Of a DNA stretch of 64,000 nt, positions 9,563 through 20,376 are shown piece after piece; the first letter of the stretch is position 1; each line of letters begins with the position of its first letter. The position numbers and the translations under genes were made by a program. Under the pieces are notes generated by a model. That model was not told where the DNA came from. It saw only the letters and a program-made list of their open reading frames with translations, and did not search any database. The DNA comes from JABAAE01 sp905480545 (lineage in GTDB: Bacteria > Planctomycetota > Planctomycetia > Pirellulales > Pirellulaceae). The DNA lies in the NCBI GenBank assembly GCA_943788025.1, contig CALSOR010000004.1, forward strand, positions 372,001 to 436,000. Reading direction: 5' to 3'.

Positions 9563-9748
9563 TTTATTGAGTTTTTTCTCCCCGACAACGAGCGGCTGTG
9601 AAGTTAGCGAAGTCGCGTAAACCATTTTGTTTTTTCGAAATCACCTCATCAACGGTTCCGATTATTCCGATTCTGTTTACGGCGGAACGCAAAAACATTG
9701 GCTCTCATGCGCAATGTGGTAACAAGGTTTCAACTCGAAGTGTGGAAA

Positions 9749-12700
9749 ATGAGAATCCATTCTCAAACGGTAGAAGGCATCCTCCATACGGCAATTGTGA
9801 TGCTATTGCTGGCATTCCATCCCGCAATGGCATGCTCCCAAACCGATGAAACAGAGGACCTTTACCAACTTGGAACGGTGCATTATTCGCGTGGTCAGTT
9901 CCGATTCGCCGCTCAGCGTTTCCAAAAAATTGTCGATACTGGCACCAACGAAGCGCTGGTCGAACTCAGTCGTTTTTATCTTGCCGAATCGCTCGTACCG
10001 CTGGGTGACTATAAAAATGCACGGACAAATCTAGCCGAATTCATCTCTCGTAATCCAAACCATCAATTTGCAACTCAAGCGAGTTATCGCATGGGCGAGG
10101 TTTGTTATCTCACTGGTGACAACGAAATTGCCGCCAAGCATCTACAGCAATTTGCATCGAAAAACCCTCAACACACTTTACTGGAATTCGCCTATCCCTA
10201 TCTGGCCGAAATCAAGTTGAGGAGTGGTGACTTCCAAGCGGCAGAGCGTTTTTTTGAATTGGCGTTAGCAAAACATCCCAACGGAAAGCTGGCAAATGAA
10301 TCTCGTTTCGGTTTAGCCCGCGCACTTGAAAAATTGGGCGAAGTTGATGAAGCGATGCGATTCTATCAGCTGTTGATCAATCGGCCAGAATCTGGCCGCG
10401 TACCCGACTCACTTTTGCAGCTGGGAAAAATCCACTTCAAGAGAAACCAATTTCCTGCAGCAAAAAAAAACGTTTGCGAAATTCGAAACGCAGTATCGCG
10501 ACAACGAATTGATTCAGCCAATTCGCTATTGGTCGGGTCGTACAGCATATGAATTGGCCGACTACAAAGCTGCAAATCAGTTTTTTGAAACGGCATTACG
10601 GAGCAACCCAACCCGGAAGATCATTCCAGCTTTGCACTACGAATTCGCTCGCAGTTTGAGTCAGGAAAATCGATACGCCGAGGCCTTGGTCAATCTCGAT
10701 ATTGTCTTTACTGATTTCCGTGATTCCGATTGGGGTGACGATGCGTTATTGCTGAAGATACAAATCCTCAGAAACTCTCAACAATTTGAACTTGTTGTTT
10801 CAAATTGCGAGACGTTTCGAGAAACGTATCAGCAAAGCGATCTGATCGCAAATTCATTGGACAACGAGGCTGCTGCGAGAATTTCGCTGGAACATTACGA
10901 TAAAGCCGAGGCAATCTTGGCACATTTGATTTCCAATCATACGCCGAATGAGTTGACTTCCAAAGAAGCACAGGCTTCCTATGAGACATGGAAGTATCGC
11001 CTTGCTCTGACCCAACTTCGTCAAGGACGACAATCCGAAGCGCTGTCGATGCTGGAACAAATCAACGTCGATATTGCGGAAAATGCAACACGAAGTGCAA
11101 CCTTGTTGGCGAGGGCATCCATACAAATCAAACAGAACCGATTAGCTGATGCGACCACAAGCCTTGAATCGTTTCTCGACATTGCCAACAGTTCCGAAAA
11201 CCTAGCGAATAAAACGAGCTCGGCAGAAGCCAATAATGCCGCAACAAACCTGGCCTTGATCTACGCCAAACGGCAAAACATGCAATCTGCTGAAAGGTGT
11301 GCGAATAGGATCGTAGGCAGCCAACGGAAAATCCAAACCTTGTTGCAACTGGCCGAAATTGCGTTCGCAGCAAAACAATTTCGGTACGCAGCGGAGTGGT
11401 TTTCCCGTGTTGCATCAAAGACGGACGACAAGACCCAGAAGAGCAAGGCTATGTTGGGTTATATCTGGAGCCAAAAAGAACTCGGAAATATTGAGAGTAC
11501 ACTCGTTGGGGTTGACCGATTGATCCAATCCTTTCCAGATAGCGATGAGGCAGCAGATGCCCTGTATCTCAAAGCCGTCTTGTTGGAAAAAGCGGACAAC
11601 CATTTAGACGCGGCGAAGGCCTACGAAAACTTGCTTGCCAATGACCTGAAAAACAAGCATGCCGAAAAAGCAGTTTTGGCTTTAACCAATCTCTACCGCA
11701 AAAACACTCCTGACAAACTGAAAACACTTACCCCAATTTACGCACAGCTAATTGCCTCGACCCAATCCCAGCAAGAAGACCTGCTTCTCTATGAGTTAGC
11801 CTGGATCCACTTTGACGACAACAATAAAGAGCTTGCAACCCAATGTTTTGGCCGAATCCATCGACATTTCAAACAAAGCAAGCATTGGCCAGAGGCAACC
11901 CTAAAACTTGCCCATCAGAAAACAGAAGAAAACAAAACCGATCGTTCGGAGCAGTTGTTATCCAGCATTTTGAAAAACAGCAAAGACCGGAACGCGCTTG
12001 CAACCTCGACTTTTGAGCTTGCGAAAATAGCCTTTGATAAAAAAGAATATTTACGTGCTGCGAAACTTTTCCGGACGATCGTCGATCGCTTCAGCGAAAA
12101 CAAGATTTCAAAACTCGCAGTCTATTGGGCTGCGGAGGCCAATTATCTGATTGAAAAATTAGACGTTGCCGGTCAACAATTTGAAGCCATCGCCGTCGAT
12201 GCAAGGCTGGGCCAGCATAAAAAATCACACCAGATCCTGATGCGGAGAGCACAAGTCGCAGCCAAACAAAAAAACTGGTCGGCTGCGATTGAGCTTGCCA
12301 CCGAACTGCTGGATTTCGATCCGAATTGGAAGGAAATCCATGAAGCTCACTATGTCTTGGGTCGATCATACGCTGGACTTGGACAATTCACTAAATCCCG
12401 AACAGCTTTTCAAAATGTACTTGATTCAGAACCTGCAACGGGCACCGAAACCGCTGCGATGGCGCAATGGATGATCGGCGAGAGCCATTTCCATCAGGAC
12501 GCATATGAAGAAGCCATCGACGCGTACCAGCGAACCGAAATCTTACATGCTTACCCGCAATGGCAAGCAGCAGCGTTACTTCAAATCGGAAAATGTTTCG
12601 AGCTGCTGAAACAGGATAACCACGCGATCGAGAGCTACCAACGCATCCTGCAAGACCACAACAAAACGATGTTTACGGCCGAAGCCAATGAGCGGATCAA

Positions 12701-12752
12701 TGAGCTTCAGAATCGGACATCGGCCGAAATAAAACCAACCGTTTTGAAATAA
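9749..12752 (+). CDS. Secreted TPR-repeat protein, interrupted by a poly-A frameshift
   Basis: About 1000 residues of tetratricopeptide repeats behind a signal sequence (HTAIVMLLLAFHPAMACSQ). Typical TPR pairs are seen from start to end, for example YQLGTVHYSRGQFRFAAQRF, YRMGEVCYLTGDNEIAAKHL and YVLGRSYAGLGQFTKSRTAF. The frame changes in the nine-A run at 10462-10470; one A fewer gives ...FPAAKKTFAKFETQYRDNELIQPIRYWSGRTAYEL..., a continuous TPR. The rest runs in the new frame to the TAA at 12752. ExbB starts 12 bases downstream, so the protein is probably the periplasmic partner of the ExbB-ExbD module, like the YbgF/CpoB-type TPR proteins of Tol systems (inference). Confidence 0.8.
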
Positions 12753-12763
12753 GGGTTATTTCA

Positions 12764-13633
12764 ATGTTTACAAGAAAAACCATTCATTCGATAGCGTTTT
12801 TGCTGATCCTATCTTGTTGCACTGTTTCAAGTGCACAGGAAGCGATGATTGATGTAGGAACCGAATCTGAAGCATCCAACATTTTCACGTCGAAGTCCTT
12901 GCTCCAGATCGTCAGAAATGGCGGACCGCTGATGATCCCGATCGGTCTTGCATCGATTCTGTTGCTGGTCTTCATTTTTGAACGCACGATCAGCTTAAGA
13001 AAAGGGCAAATCATCCCCCGCCACTTCGTCAAACTCTTTCAAACACAATTAAAAGAAGGTTCGCTGACACAGAAAACAGCGATCCGAATTTGCAAGGAAA
13101 ATCCAAGTATCATTTCGCGAATCTTTGCCGCTGCAAGCCATAAATGGGGGCGTCCCTCTGTCGAAGTTGAGCAAGCGATTATGGACGAAGGTGAACGAGT
13201 GACGTACAAGTTGAAAAAATATCTTCGATTGATCAACGGCATCGCAACCGTAACACCATTGCTGGGATTGCTGGGAACGGTCGTGGGAATGATTCTCGCA
13301 TTTGATGCGATCGGTGCTTCGACAACGAACGCTGATCCCAAATTGTTAATCGCCAACGGAATCAGTCAGGCTTTGTTGACGACTGCTGCAGGCATGAGCG
13401 TCGCCATTCCTGCCTTGATTGCATACATCTACTTCGTCGGACGAGTCGACCGTTTGATTGTCGAGATCGATGACCTGGGACAAAAAGTGGTCAGCTACAT
13501 CGCATCAGATGCTGTGGCGTTAGACGATGAACCAGAGGACGGCGAACAGAACTTTACAAATTCTACTTCTTCGAGCTCAAATTCGTCGTCTGCCAAAAAC
13601 AAAACAAGAGCCCGTTCGAAAAAGGCGGCCTAG
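12764..13633 (+). CDS. exbB: MotA/TolQ/ExbB proton channel family protein
   Basis: Inner-membrane proton-channel subunit that with ExbD converts proton flow into work on an envelope partner. The order is a signal-like N-terminus (ending SSAQE), a first helix near 58-75 (IPIGLASILLLVFIFERT), a cytoplasmic loop, and two helices containing TVTPLLGLLGTVVGMILAF and LLTTAAGMSVAIPALIAYIYF, the diagnostic TolQ/ExbB region. The C-terminus is a Ser/Asn then Lys/Arg-rich tail (about 40 residues), unusual for the family and probably disordered. The start has AAGG nine bases upstream. The substrate system could be TonB-, Tol- or gliding-like; none is identified here. Confidence 0.9.
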   Translation: MFTRKTIHSIAFLLILSCCTVSSAQEAMIDVGTESEASNIFTSKSLLQIVRNGGPLMIPIGLASILLLVFIFERTISLRKGQIIPRHFVKLFQTQLKEGSLTQKTAIRICKENPSIISRIFAAASHKWGRPSVEVEQAIMDEGERVTYKLKKYLRLINGIATVTPLLGLLGTVVGMILAFDAIGASTTNADPKLLIANGISQALLTTAAGMSVAIPALIAYIYFVGRVDRLIVEIDDLGQKVVSYIASDAVALDDEPEDGEQNFTNSTSSSSNSSSAKNKTRARSKKAA

Positions 13634-13761
13634 TCATTTTGATATCAGTTGCGAACTGACAATCGGAAAATCGGTTGGAAAAATTCGCCCGATCGAACCC
13701 AACGCAGATACAACGAACCCATAATATTTTGCTTGCATGTGACTTGCGAAGGAATTCTTAG

Positions 13762-14187
13762 ATGCCGCTGAAAACTTCAGAAGACGAACAGGCGACTCTA
13801 AACTTGACGCCGATGATTGACATTGTTTTCCTTTTGATCATCTTCTTCATGGTCGGAACACGCTTTACCGAATTGGAAGAAGCCGAACAGCAAATGCCGC
13901 TGGAGGTTCCAAGCCTGTCTCGTTCGGGCACGCTAACTAGCGCGCCATCAAAACGAATCATCAATGTGTATGAAAATGAATTGATGCTGGATAACCGAAC
14001 GGTTTCTCTCGAAGAACTCGAATCCAGTCTGGCAGAAGCAAAAAAAGAATATAGCAAGATTGGTGTCGTTGTTCGCGGCGAATCACACCTCAAGTACCAG
14101 CGGATTGCCGATGTACTCGGAACCATAGGCGCTGCCGGTATCAAAGAAATGCGGATCGCCGTAAAGGTCGGAAAGCAATTGCGATAA
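13762..14187 (+). CDS. exbD: ExbD/TolR family protein
   Basis: A 141-residue biopolymer transport protein: short cytoplasmic N-terminus, one transmembrane helix (LNLTPMIDIVFLLIIFFMVG) with the essential Asp of the ExbD/TolR helix (PMIDIVF), then a periplasmic domain ending in an amphipathic segment. GGAA lies eight bases before the ATG. It follows exbB by 128 bases and precedes the prenyltransferase-fold protein, in a plus-strand operon that starts with the TPR protein. Confidence 0.92.
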   Translation: MPLKTSEDEQATLNLTPMIDIVFLLIIFFMVGTRFTELEEAEQQMPLEVPSLSRSGTLTSAPSKRIINVYENELMLDNRTVSLEELESSLAEAKKEYSKIGVVVRGESHLKYQRIADVLGTIGAAGIKEMRIAVKVGKQLR

Positions 14188-14264
14188 CAAGAACGTGCCC
14201 TTAAGAAAAAAGGAGGAACGCGGAACCGGCGTTTCAAATCGGAACGATACAACGACGTAAAAAA

Positions 14265-16343
14265 ATGTTGACCTTCAATCATTATCCAAATTGCATGACA
14301 TTACTCGCCGACCAATCGGTGATGCTTGTTGAACAACCGACAGCGTCGTTGTTGGAGTATGCGCTTTTGATCGGGTTGGTAGTTTTTACCATCCTGACCA
14401 TTGTCCTCGTTTGGACGCGATGGGGTCAGGTTAAACCGCTTTGGAAATGCTTGGCATTATCGCTGTTTGCCCATATTCTTCTTGGCGGTTACGCATATGG
14501 AACGAAGCTTTTCTTTCACCGAGGAACCGCAAAGCAAGAGGAACCCATTAGCTTTAGTGTTCAAAGTGAAGAAATTGAACTCGTCGAATCAGACGCTACG
14601 GATAACAAGTCCGAGTCGGCTCCTTGGGAGGAATTTGTTGATGAAAACCCCAGTGGTCCGGAGTCAGTCTCGCACCCAAAACTTGAAAGCCACCAAACGG
14701 CACTTCCGGTTCGAGAAACACCGGAAACGAAAATTTCTTTTCAAGAACATCCTGTCAGCGATGTTGCAGGCCAGGCGTTTACCAATACCAAGGCCCCCGA
14801 ACTGGTAGAAATCCAAGCCTTCCAGATCCAGAATGCGGAAGATCAAAAAGTGGAACCGGCAAAAATCGCGTCGGCGACTAAGCCCAACCGTCGCGATTCA
14901 AAGGCTCAAACGCCTGAATCATTGAGCCAGATCACTCAAAAAACTGACACGCAAATCGCGCCCCGAACCGATTCGGTTGCGCGTCCACAAATGGCACAGA
15001 CTGAAATCGACACGAACGCGGTTGTTAACGAACTTCGAAATCAAATTTCTCAACAACAAGTTGAACCGATTCCAAACACAACTGAGATCCAAGACGCAAA
15101 TTCGTTGCCAGAAGCAGCAAGCGATCAAACTCAATGGAAATCTGCGTCTTGGAATAAACAACAACCACGGCTTCGGGATGACAAACCTGCACAACCGAGG
15201 CGTCTTGGAGATGGTTTACCGATCCCGAAGGTTTACCAAAACCGCTTTTCGCCGAACCGAACTGAACTAGTCATCCAAAACGGCGGCTCAAAGAAGACCG
15301 AACTTGCTGTACAGCAAGCGTTACAGTGGTTGGGCTCCGAGCAATCCGAAGATGGCCGCTGGAACCCGCGAAAGTATAACGCCGGAACGGAAACCAACGT
15401 CTACGGGCACAATCGTAGCGGCGCCGGTTACTACTCCGATAATGGAATCACTGGGTTGGTCGTGCTCTCATTTCTAGGTGCAGGTCATACCCATCTCGAT
15501 GGCCCGCATCAAAAAACCGTCCAAAAAGCACTTGAGTACCTAATTCGAACACAAAATGATGACGGAAGCATGTACGGCAGCGCCGGGCTGTTTGCCAGAA
15601 CGTACTGTCACGCCATGGCGATGCTTGCAATTACCGAAGCCTATGCGTTAACAGGTGACCATCGGATCAAACCATTCGTCGAGAAAGCCCAGAAATACAC
15701 CCTTTCAATCCAGAATCAAACGACAGGTGGCTGGCGATACCGACCGGGTGACGACGGTGACATGAGCCAATTTGGCTGGCAAGTGATGGCATTAGTAAGT
15801 GCGGAACAGGCGGGTTTTCCCATTCCTGAAAAGCCCCGTCAGTTGATGGCCAAATTCCTTGCCGGATACTCAAAAGGAAAATCCGGCGGCATTTCATCTT
15901 ATCGTCCGGCAGAAGGCCCCTCTCGAACGATGACCGCTGAAGCAATTCTATGCAAACGATTGCTGAAACTGTACGTACCGGAGAAAGCGTCCGACGAAGC
16001 AGTTCGTTTCATCCTGGAGGAAACCCCCTTCGGATCCAAAGTCGAAAATCTTTATTACTGGTACTACGCCACGCTGGCGATGCATCATGAAAAAAACGTA
16101 GGCCAAAATGATGGTACCGATCGCCATTCAGAGAATTGGAAAACGTGGAATCGGTCACTGTCCCAAAAATTGTTATCGCTTCAAGACAAATCCAGTAACA
16201 ATTCCGGCAGCTTCCCCGCAACCTCGCTTTGGAGTTCATATGGCGGTCGCTTCTATTCGACCGCAATGGCCACACTTTCTCTTGAAGCGTACTATCGCTA
16301 CCAATTGCCTTCGCAAATGCAAATCAAGACCGCTCGGCGTTGA
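14265..16343 (+). CDS. Membrane-anchored prenyltransferase/squalene-oxidase-repeat protein
   Basis: A 692-residue protein with two N-terminal transmembrane helices (about 28-46 and 58-76), a long Gln/Glu/Pro-rich linker (about 90-335) and a C-terminal alpha/alpha toroid. The toroid shows terpene-cyclase-like QW repeats: LQWLGSEQSEDGRW, YLIRTQNDDGSMYG, YTLSIQNQTTGGWRY. The catalytic DxDD of squalene-hopene cyclases was not seen, so enzyme activity is doubtful; related proteins are annotated only as prenyltransferase/squalene oxidase repeat proteins. It completes the TPR-ExbB-ExbD operon, where it could be the envelope partner worked by the proton channel (inference). Confidence 0.8.
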   Translation: MLTFNHYPNCMTLLADQSVMLVEQPTASLLEYALLIGLVVFTILTIVLVWTRWGQVKPLWKCLALSLFAHILLGGYAYGTKLFFHRGTAKQEEPISFSVQSEEIELVESDATDNKSESAPWEEFVDENPSGPESVSHPKLESHQTALPVRETPETKISFQEHPVSDVAGQAFTNTKAPELVEIQAFQIQNAEDQKVEPAKIASATKPNRRDSKAQTPESLSQITQKTDTQIAPRTDSVARPQMAQTEIDTNAVVNELRNQISQQQVEPIPNTTEIQDANSLPEAASDQTQWKSASWNKQQPRLRDDKPAQPRRLGDGLPIPKVYQNRFSPNRTELVIQNGGSKKTELAVQQALQWLGSEQSEDGRWNPRKYNAGTETNVYGHNRSGAGYYSDNGITGLVVLSFLGAGHTHLDGPHQKTVQKALEYLIRTQNDDGSMYGSAGLFARTYCHAMAMLAITEAYALTGDHRIKPFVEKAQKYTLSIQNQTTGGWRYRPGDDGDMSQFGWQVMALVSAEQAGFPIPEKPRQLMAKFLAGYSKGKSGGISSYRPAEGPSRTMTAEAILCKRLLKLYVPEKASDEAVRFILEETPFGSKVENLYYWYYATLAMHHEKNVGQNDGTDRHSENWKTWNRSLSQKLLSLQDKSSNNSGSFPATSLWSSYGGRFYSTAMATLSLEAYYRYQLPSQMQIKTARR

Positions 16344-16485
16344 GCCTCTTTCTGTGCCAACAGTCGCTCGAATCCATATTTCCGAATTCGGGATGCTATC
16401 GAGCTCACCGAAGTGGTAAAGTCTGGTGAACTCAAACCGTTGAAGTTAGAATAAATGTGTCTCAAACTCCCGCCTAATAATCAAG

Positions 16486-18939
16486 ATGCACGCAAGATAT
16501 TTGCTGAATGCTTTATGCCTGATTACGCTTTTTCAGGTCAACGCTCTTGCACAAGAGCAAACGGTCTCGTTCAATCGCGACATCCGGCCAATTCTTTCTG
16601 ATCGATGTTTTGCTTGCCATGGACCCGATGCCATGACGCGTGAAGCTGGCCTCCGTTTTGATATTCCGGACGGCGACGAAGGCGCATTGGCGTCTGCCAT
16701 CCAGCCGGGATCAATCGAAGAGAGCGAGGTATGGCGGCGAATTAATTCCGATGACGATGACGAGCTCATGCCGCCGCCTGACTCCCACATCAAACCGTTA
16801 TCGAACGAAGAAAAGCAACTTCTCAAGAAGTGGATTGAGTCCGGCGCACAGTACACATCATTTTGGGCATTCGAACCGATCGTGAAGCCGGCCACTCCAG
16901 CCGTAAAGAAGAAAACATGGAGCGATCAAGTGATCGACCAGCATGTACTCAAAAAATTAGAGACACTCAAACTGACACCGGCCAAGCAGGCCGACGCCCG
17001 CCAGTTGATTCGGCGCGTTACATTCGACCTGATTGGACTTCCGCCAACTCGTGACGAAATTCAACAATTCCTTGCGGAACACAATCGAGCTCCCAAACAA
17101 GCATGGGAAGATCTTGTCGATCGCCTGCTTAAACGGCCTGAGTATGGCGAGCATATCGCGAGGTACTGGTTGGACCTTGTTCGATTCGCCGACACCAACG
17201 GCATGCACAAGGACTTTTATCGGAACAACTTTGAGTACCGTGATTGGGTCATCCGGGCATTCAATCAAAATCTTCCTTATGACGACTTCGTTCGATTCCA
17301 ACTCGCTGGTGACCTATATGACAATCCGACAGAGGATCAGTTGATCGCGTCGGGCTTCAATCGACTTCATCTTATTATTGACCGAGGCACCGCTCTTCCC
17401 GAAGAGAGCTTTACGAAGAACGTGATTGACAGAGTCACGTCGGTGGGAACAAGTTTCATGGGATTAACGATCCATTGTGCCCAGTGTCACGATCACAAAT
17501 ACGATCCGATAACACAACAAGATTTCTACTCGCTGTACGCTTTCTTCAACAACATCGATGCGGAGCCGGAAACTCCGGGCAGACCAAAACAGGGTTTGCA
17601 ACAGCCATTCGTGTCGTTTGCAACGAAGGATCAAACTCAAGAGCTGAACAAACTAAACGCATTGCTGGCTGACCTTGACAGAGAAATCGCTTCGACCAAA
17701 GCGAAGACTCTAAACCTGGAAAAAGCAGCCAAAAAAGATCAAAAGCAATCGAAATCGAAAGAAGCCGAAAATGCGTCATTGAAAAACGATTTGATCAAAG
17801 AGCTAAAGGAGTCTGAGAAGAAACGTGGGGACACAAAAAGAACTCGTGACCAAGTCGAGTCGGGGGTCCGAAAAGCGATGGTAATGCGTGAACGAAAAAC
17901 CGTTCGCCCGACATTCATACTCAATCGTGGGGAGTATGATTCTCCGGGAAAGCAAGTCGAACGCGACGCACCGGGATTCCTTTTCCCGATGAAAAAGCAA
18001 TCCACTGTCGCATCGCGTATGGATCTTGCCGAATGGATGGTGGATGCGAAGAACCCTCTAACGTCTCGTGTCGCTGCAAACCGAATCTGGCAACAATTTT
18101 TTGGAGTTGGTCTGGTGAAAACGTCAGAGGACATAGGGGCCCAAGGCGAAGTCCCCAGTCACCCCGAACTACTCGATCATCTTGCGATGTCGTTCATTGA
18201 TTCCAAATGGGACGTTAAGGCATTGGTAAAAGAAATTGTGATGTCAAAGACGTACCAACAATCCTCCGTTTCCACACCTGAAAGGTTCAAAACAGATCCC
18301 GAAAACCGGTGGCTATCGCGTGGCTCACGCTTTCGCTTAGACGCAGAGATGATTCGAGATCAGATCCTTTTAACAAGCGGTCTTATTTCGGACCGAATGT
18401 ACGGCCCAAGTGTTAAACCACCGCAGCCAGACGGTTTGTGGAAAGCCGTAACGATGACGGGCCAACGATTCGTGGCCGACAAAGGTGAATCGATGTATCG
18501 ACGAAGTGTATACACGTTCTGGAAACGCGCGATCCCACCACCGCAGTTGTCGATATTAAACGCCCCAAATCGGGACGCTTGCATTGCCAGACGTGAACGG
18601 ACAAATACGCCTTCTCAAGCATTGCTTTTGCTGAATGAAACGGAATATCTAAAAGCGGCCAGAAACTTGGCAAAGAGTGCCCTCGACCAACCTGTCGAAC
18701 AGCAGATGAATATGATGTGGGAAACCGTGACATCGAAACTTCCCGATGAAAAAGAGAAACAGTCGAGTCAATCGCTTGTCGACGAACTGACTGAAAAATA
18801 TCGCAAAAATCCAAAAATGGCGAATGAACTCTGCAATGGCATTGATATAGCCTCGTCAGAGCAAAAGGCTCAATTGGCAGCGTGGACGGTTTTTGGAACC
18901 GTTTTATACAATCTCGACATTACAAAGACGCGGGAATAA
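16486..18939 (+). CDS. PSD1 protein: planctomycete cytochrome C, DUF1549 and DUF1553 domains
   Basis: An 817-residue exported protein (N-terminal LLNALCLITLFQVNALAQ). A c-type heme motif CFACHG near residue 43 lies in the planctomycete cytochrome C domain (SFNRDIRPILSDRCFACHGP). DUF1549 follows at about 145-355, including a second CxxCH-like motif, CAQCHDHKYDP. A coiled-coil spacer rich in Lys/Glu covers about 385-460, and DUF1553 (DAKNPLTSRVAANRIWQQFF) runs to the end. Such proteins are hugely expanded in Planctomycetes and usually paired with DUF1501 proteins. The DUF1501 gene begins three bases after the stop, so the two are translationally linked. The biochemical role is unproven; links to polysaccharide breakdown have been proposed. 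Confidence 0.92.
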   Translation: MHARYLLNALCLITLFQVNALAQEQTVSFNRDIRPILSDRCFACHGPDAMTREAGLRFDIPDGDEGALASAIQPGSIEESEVWRRINSDDDDELMPPPDSHIKPLSNEEKQLLKKWIESGAQYTSFWAFEPIVKPATPAVKKKTWSDQVIDQHVLKKLETLKLTPAKQADARQLIRRVTFDLIGLPPTRDEIQQFLAEHNRAPKQAWEDLVDRLLKRPEYGEHIARYWLDLVRFADTNGMHKDFYRNNFEYRDWVIRAFNQNLPYDDFVRFQLAGDLYDNPTEDQLIASGFNRLHLIIDRGTALPEESFTKNVIDRVTSVGTSFMGLTIHCAQCHDHKYDPITQQDFYSLYAFFNNIDAEPETPGRPKQGLQQPFVSFATKDQTQELNKLNALLADLDREIASTKAKTLNLEKAAKKDQKQSKSKEAENASLKNDLIKELKESEKKRGDTKRTRDQVESGVRKAMVMRERKTVRPTFILNRGEYDSPGKQVERDAPGFLFPMKKQSTVASRMDLAEWMVDAKNPLTSRVAANRIWQQFFGVGLVKTSEDIGAQGEVPSHPELLDHLAMSFIDSKWDVKALVKEIVMSKTYQQSSVSTPERFKTDPENRWLSRGSRFRLDAEMIRDQILLTSGLISDRMYGPSVKPPQPDGLWKAVTMTGQRFVADKGESMYRRSVYTFWKRAIPPPQLSILNAPNRDACIARRERTNTPSQALLLLNETEYLKAARNLAKSALDQPVEQQMNMMWETVTSKLPDEKEKQSSQSLVDELTEKYRKNPKMANELCNGIDIASSEQKAQLAAWTVFGTVLYNLDITKTRE

Positions 18940-18942
18940 AAA

Positions 18943-20376
18943 GTGAATTCAAAACAGCAGCTCGATACACTTCAGTCTCGTCGCAAGTTCTTAACGAACA
19001 GCGGAATGGGTTTAGGCACCGCCGCACTTACCTCGTTGGTCCCTAACCTATCGATGGCAGGAACCGGCGGCCCGCACTTCGCTCCAAAGGCAAAACGAGT
19101 CATCTTTCTGTTTATGGCCGGCGCGCCGAGTCAAGTCGATTTGTTCGACTACAAACCGAACCTGACAAAGCTTTTCAAAAAGGAACTCCCTGAGTCCATT
19201 CGTGGCGGACAGCGGGTAACCGCGATGACCAAGGGAAAAGAGAAGCTGATCGCACCAACCAAATTCAAATTTGCTCAGCAAGGTGAAAGTGGTGTCTGGA
19301 TGAGTGAACTGCTTCCCAATTTATCCAAGCATGCTGATAAACTGTGTCTTGTTCATTCGATGAACACCGATGCGATCAATCATGATCCTGGCAAAACATC
19401 GTTTTGCACCGGTTCGGAAATCCCAGGTAAACCGAGTATGGGCGCCTGGCTCAGCTATGGTCTGGGGTCCATCAATAAAGACCTACCCAATTACGTTGTG
19501 ATGCCGTCTGCGTTCTGGAGCGGACGCGTGAACGTTCAAGCGCTTTACTCGCGACTCTGGGGAAGTGGTTTTCTGCCATCCAAACACCAAGGCACCAGTT
19601 TTCAAACAACGGGCGATCCGGTTTTGTTTTTATCGAATCCAAAAGGAATCGACAGTCGCGTGCGTCGCAGAATGCTCGATACGCTGGCCGACCTCAATCA
19701 GAAGCATTATTCTGAAATCGGCGATCCAGAAATCCAAACGACGATCGCTCAACAGGAAATGGCTTTCCGAATGCAAAGCTCGGTACCTGAACTGACGGAT
19801 ATCTCGAAAGAGTCCGCTGAAACACTGGCGATGTATGGTCCGGATGTGGAAAAGCCAGGATCTTATGCACGGAATTGTCTACTTGCGCGGCGGATGGCTG
19901 AACGTGACGTCCGTTTCATTCAGCTTTTCCATCGTGGCTGGGACCATCACACGCGACTTCCCGACAACATGAAAGGTCAATGCCGCGATGTGGATCAACC
20001 CACCGCAGCACTGCTTCAAGATCTGGAACAACGTGGCCTGTTGAAAGACACCCTAATCGTTTTTGGGGGCGAGTTTGGACGAACCGTTTATGGACAGGGA
20101 CAACTCACACTCGACAACTACGGCAGAGATCATCATCCACGATGTTTCACAGCGTGGCTTGCTGGAGGAGGAATCAAGGGAGGAATCCACTACGGGAAGA
20201 CCGATGATTTTTGTTACAACGTTGTTGAGGACCCAGTTCATGTTCGCGATTTGCACGCCACGATGTTGCATTTACTCGGAATGGATCACTCTAAACTAAC
20301 GTTTCAATTTCAGGGACTCGATCAAAAACTGACCGGAGTTGAGCCATCCCGCGTTGTAAAAGAAATCATAGGTTAA
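18943..20376 (+). CDS. DUF1501 protein with Tat signal
   Basis: A 477-residue alkaline-phosphatase-fold DUF1501 protein, partner of the preceding PSD1 protein. The N-terminus QSRRKFLTNSGMGLGTAALT is a twin-arginine signal, so export is as a folded protein. Family landmarks are AKRVIFLFMAGAPSQVDLFDYKP, CLVHSMNTDAINHDPGKT, HRGWDHH near 330 and IVFGGEFGRT near 370, followed by GRDHHPRCFTAWLAGGGIKGG. The start is GTG, three bases after the upstream stop. Sulfatase-like function is only suggested by the fold. Confidence 0.92.
   Translation: MNSKQQLDTLQSRRKFLTNSGMGLGTAALTSLVPNLSMAGTGGPHFAPKAKRVIFLFMAGAPSQVDLFDYKPNLTKLFKKELPESIRGGQRVTAMTKGKEKLIAPTKFKFAQQGESGVWMSELLPNLSKHADKLCLVHSMNTDAINHDPGKTSFCTGSEIPGKPSMGAWLSYGLGSINKDLPNYVVMPSAFWSGRVNVQALYSRLWGSGFLPSKHQGTSFQTTGDPVLFLSNPKGIDSRVRRRMLDTLADLNQKHYSEIGDPEIQTTIAQQEMAFRMQSSVPELTDISKESAETLAMYGPDVEKPGSYARNCLLARRMAERDVRFIQLFHRGWDHHTRLPDNMKGQCRDVDQPTAALLQDLEQRGLLKDTLIVFGGEFGRTVYGQGQLTLDNYGRDHHPRCFTAWLAGGGIKGGIHYGKTDDFCYNVVEDPVHVRDLHATMLHLLGMDHSKLTFQFQGLDQKLTGVEPSRVVKEIIG

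Noticed and set aside
9563..9697. Possible TPP riboswitch upstream of thiS
   Set aside because: The conserved CTGAGA and the thi-box core were not found on the minus strand.
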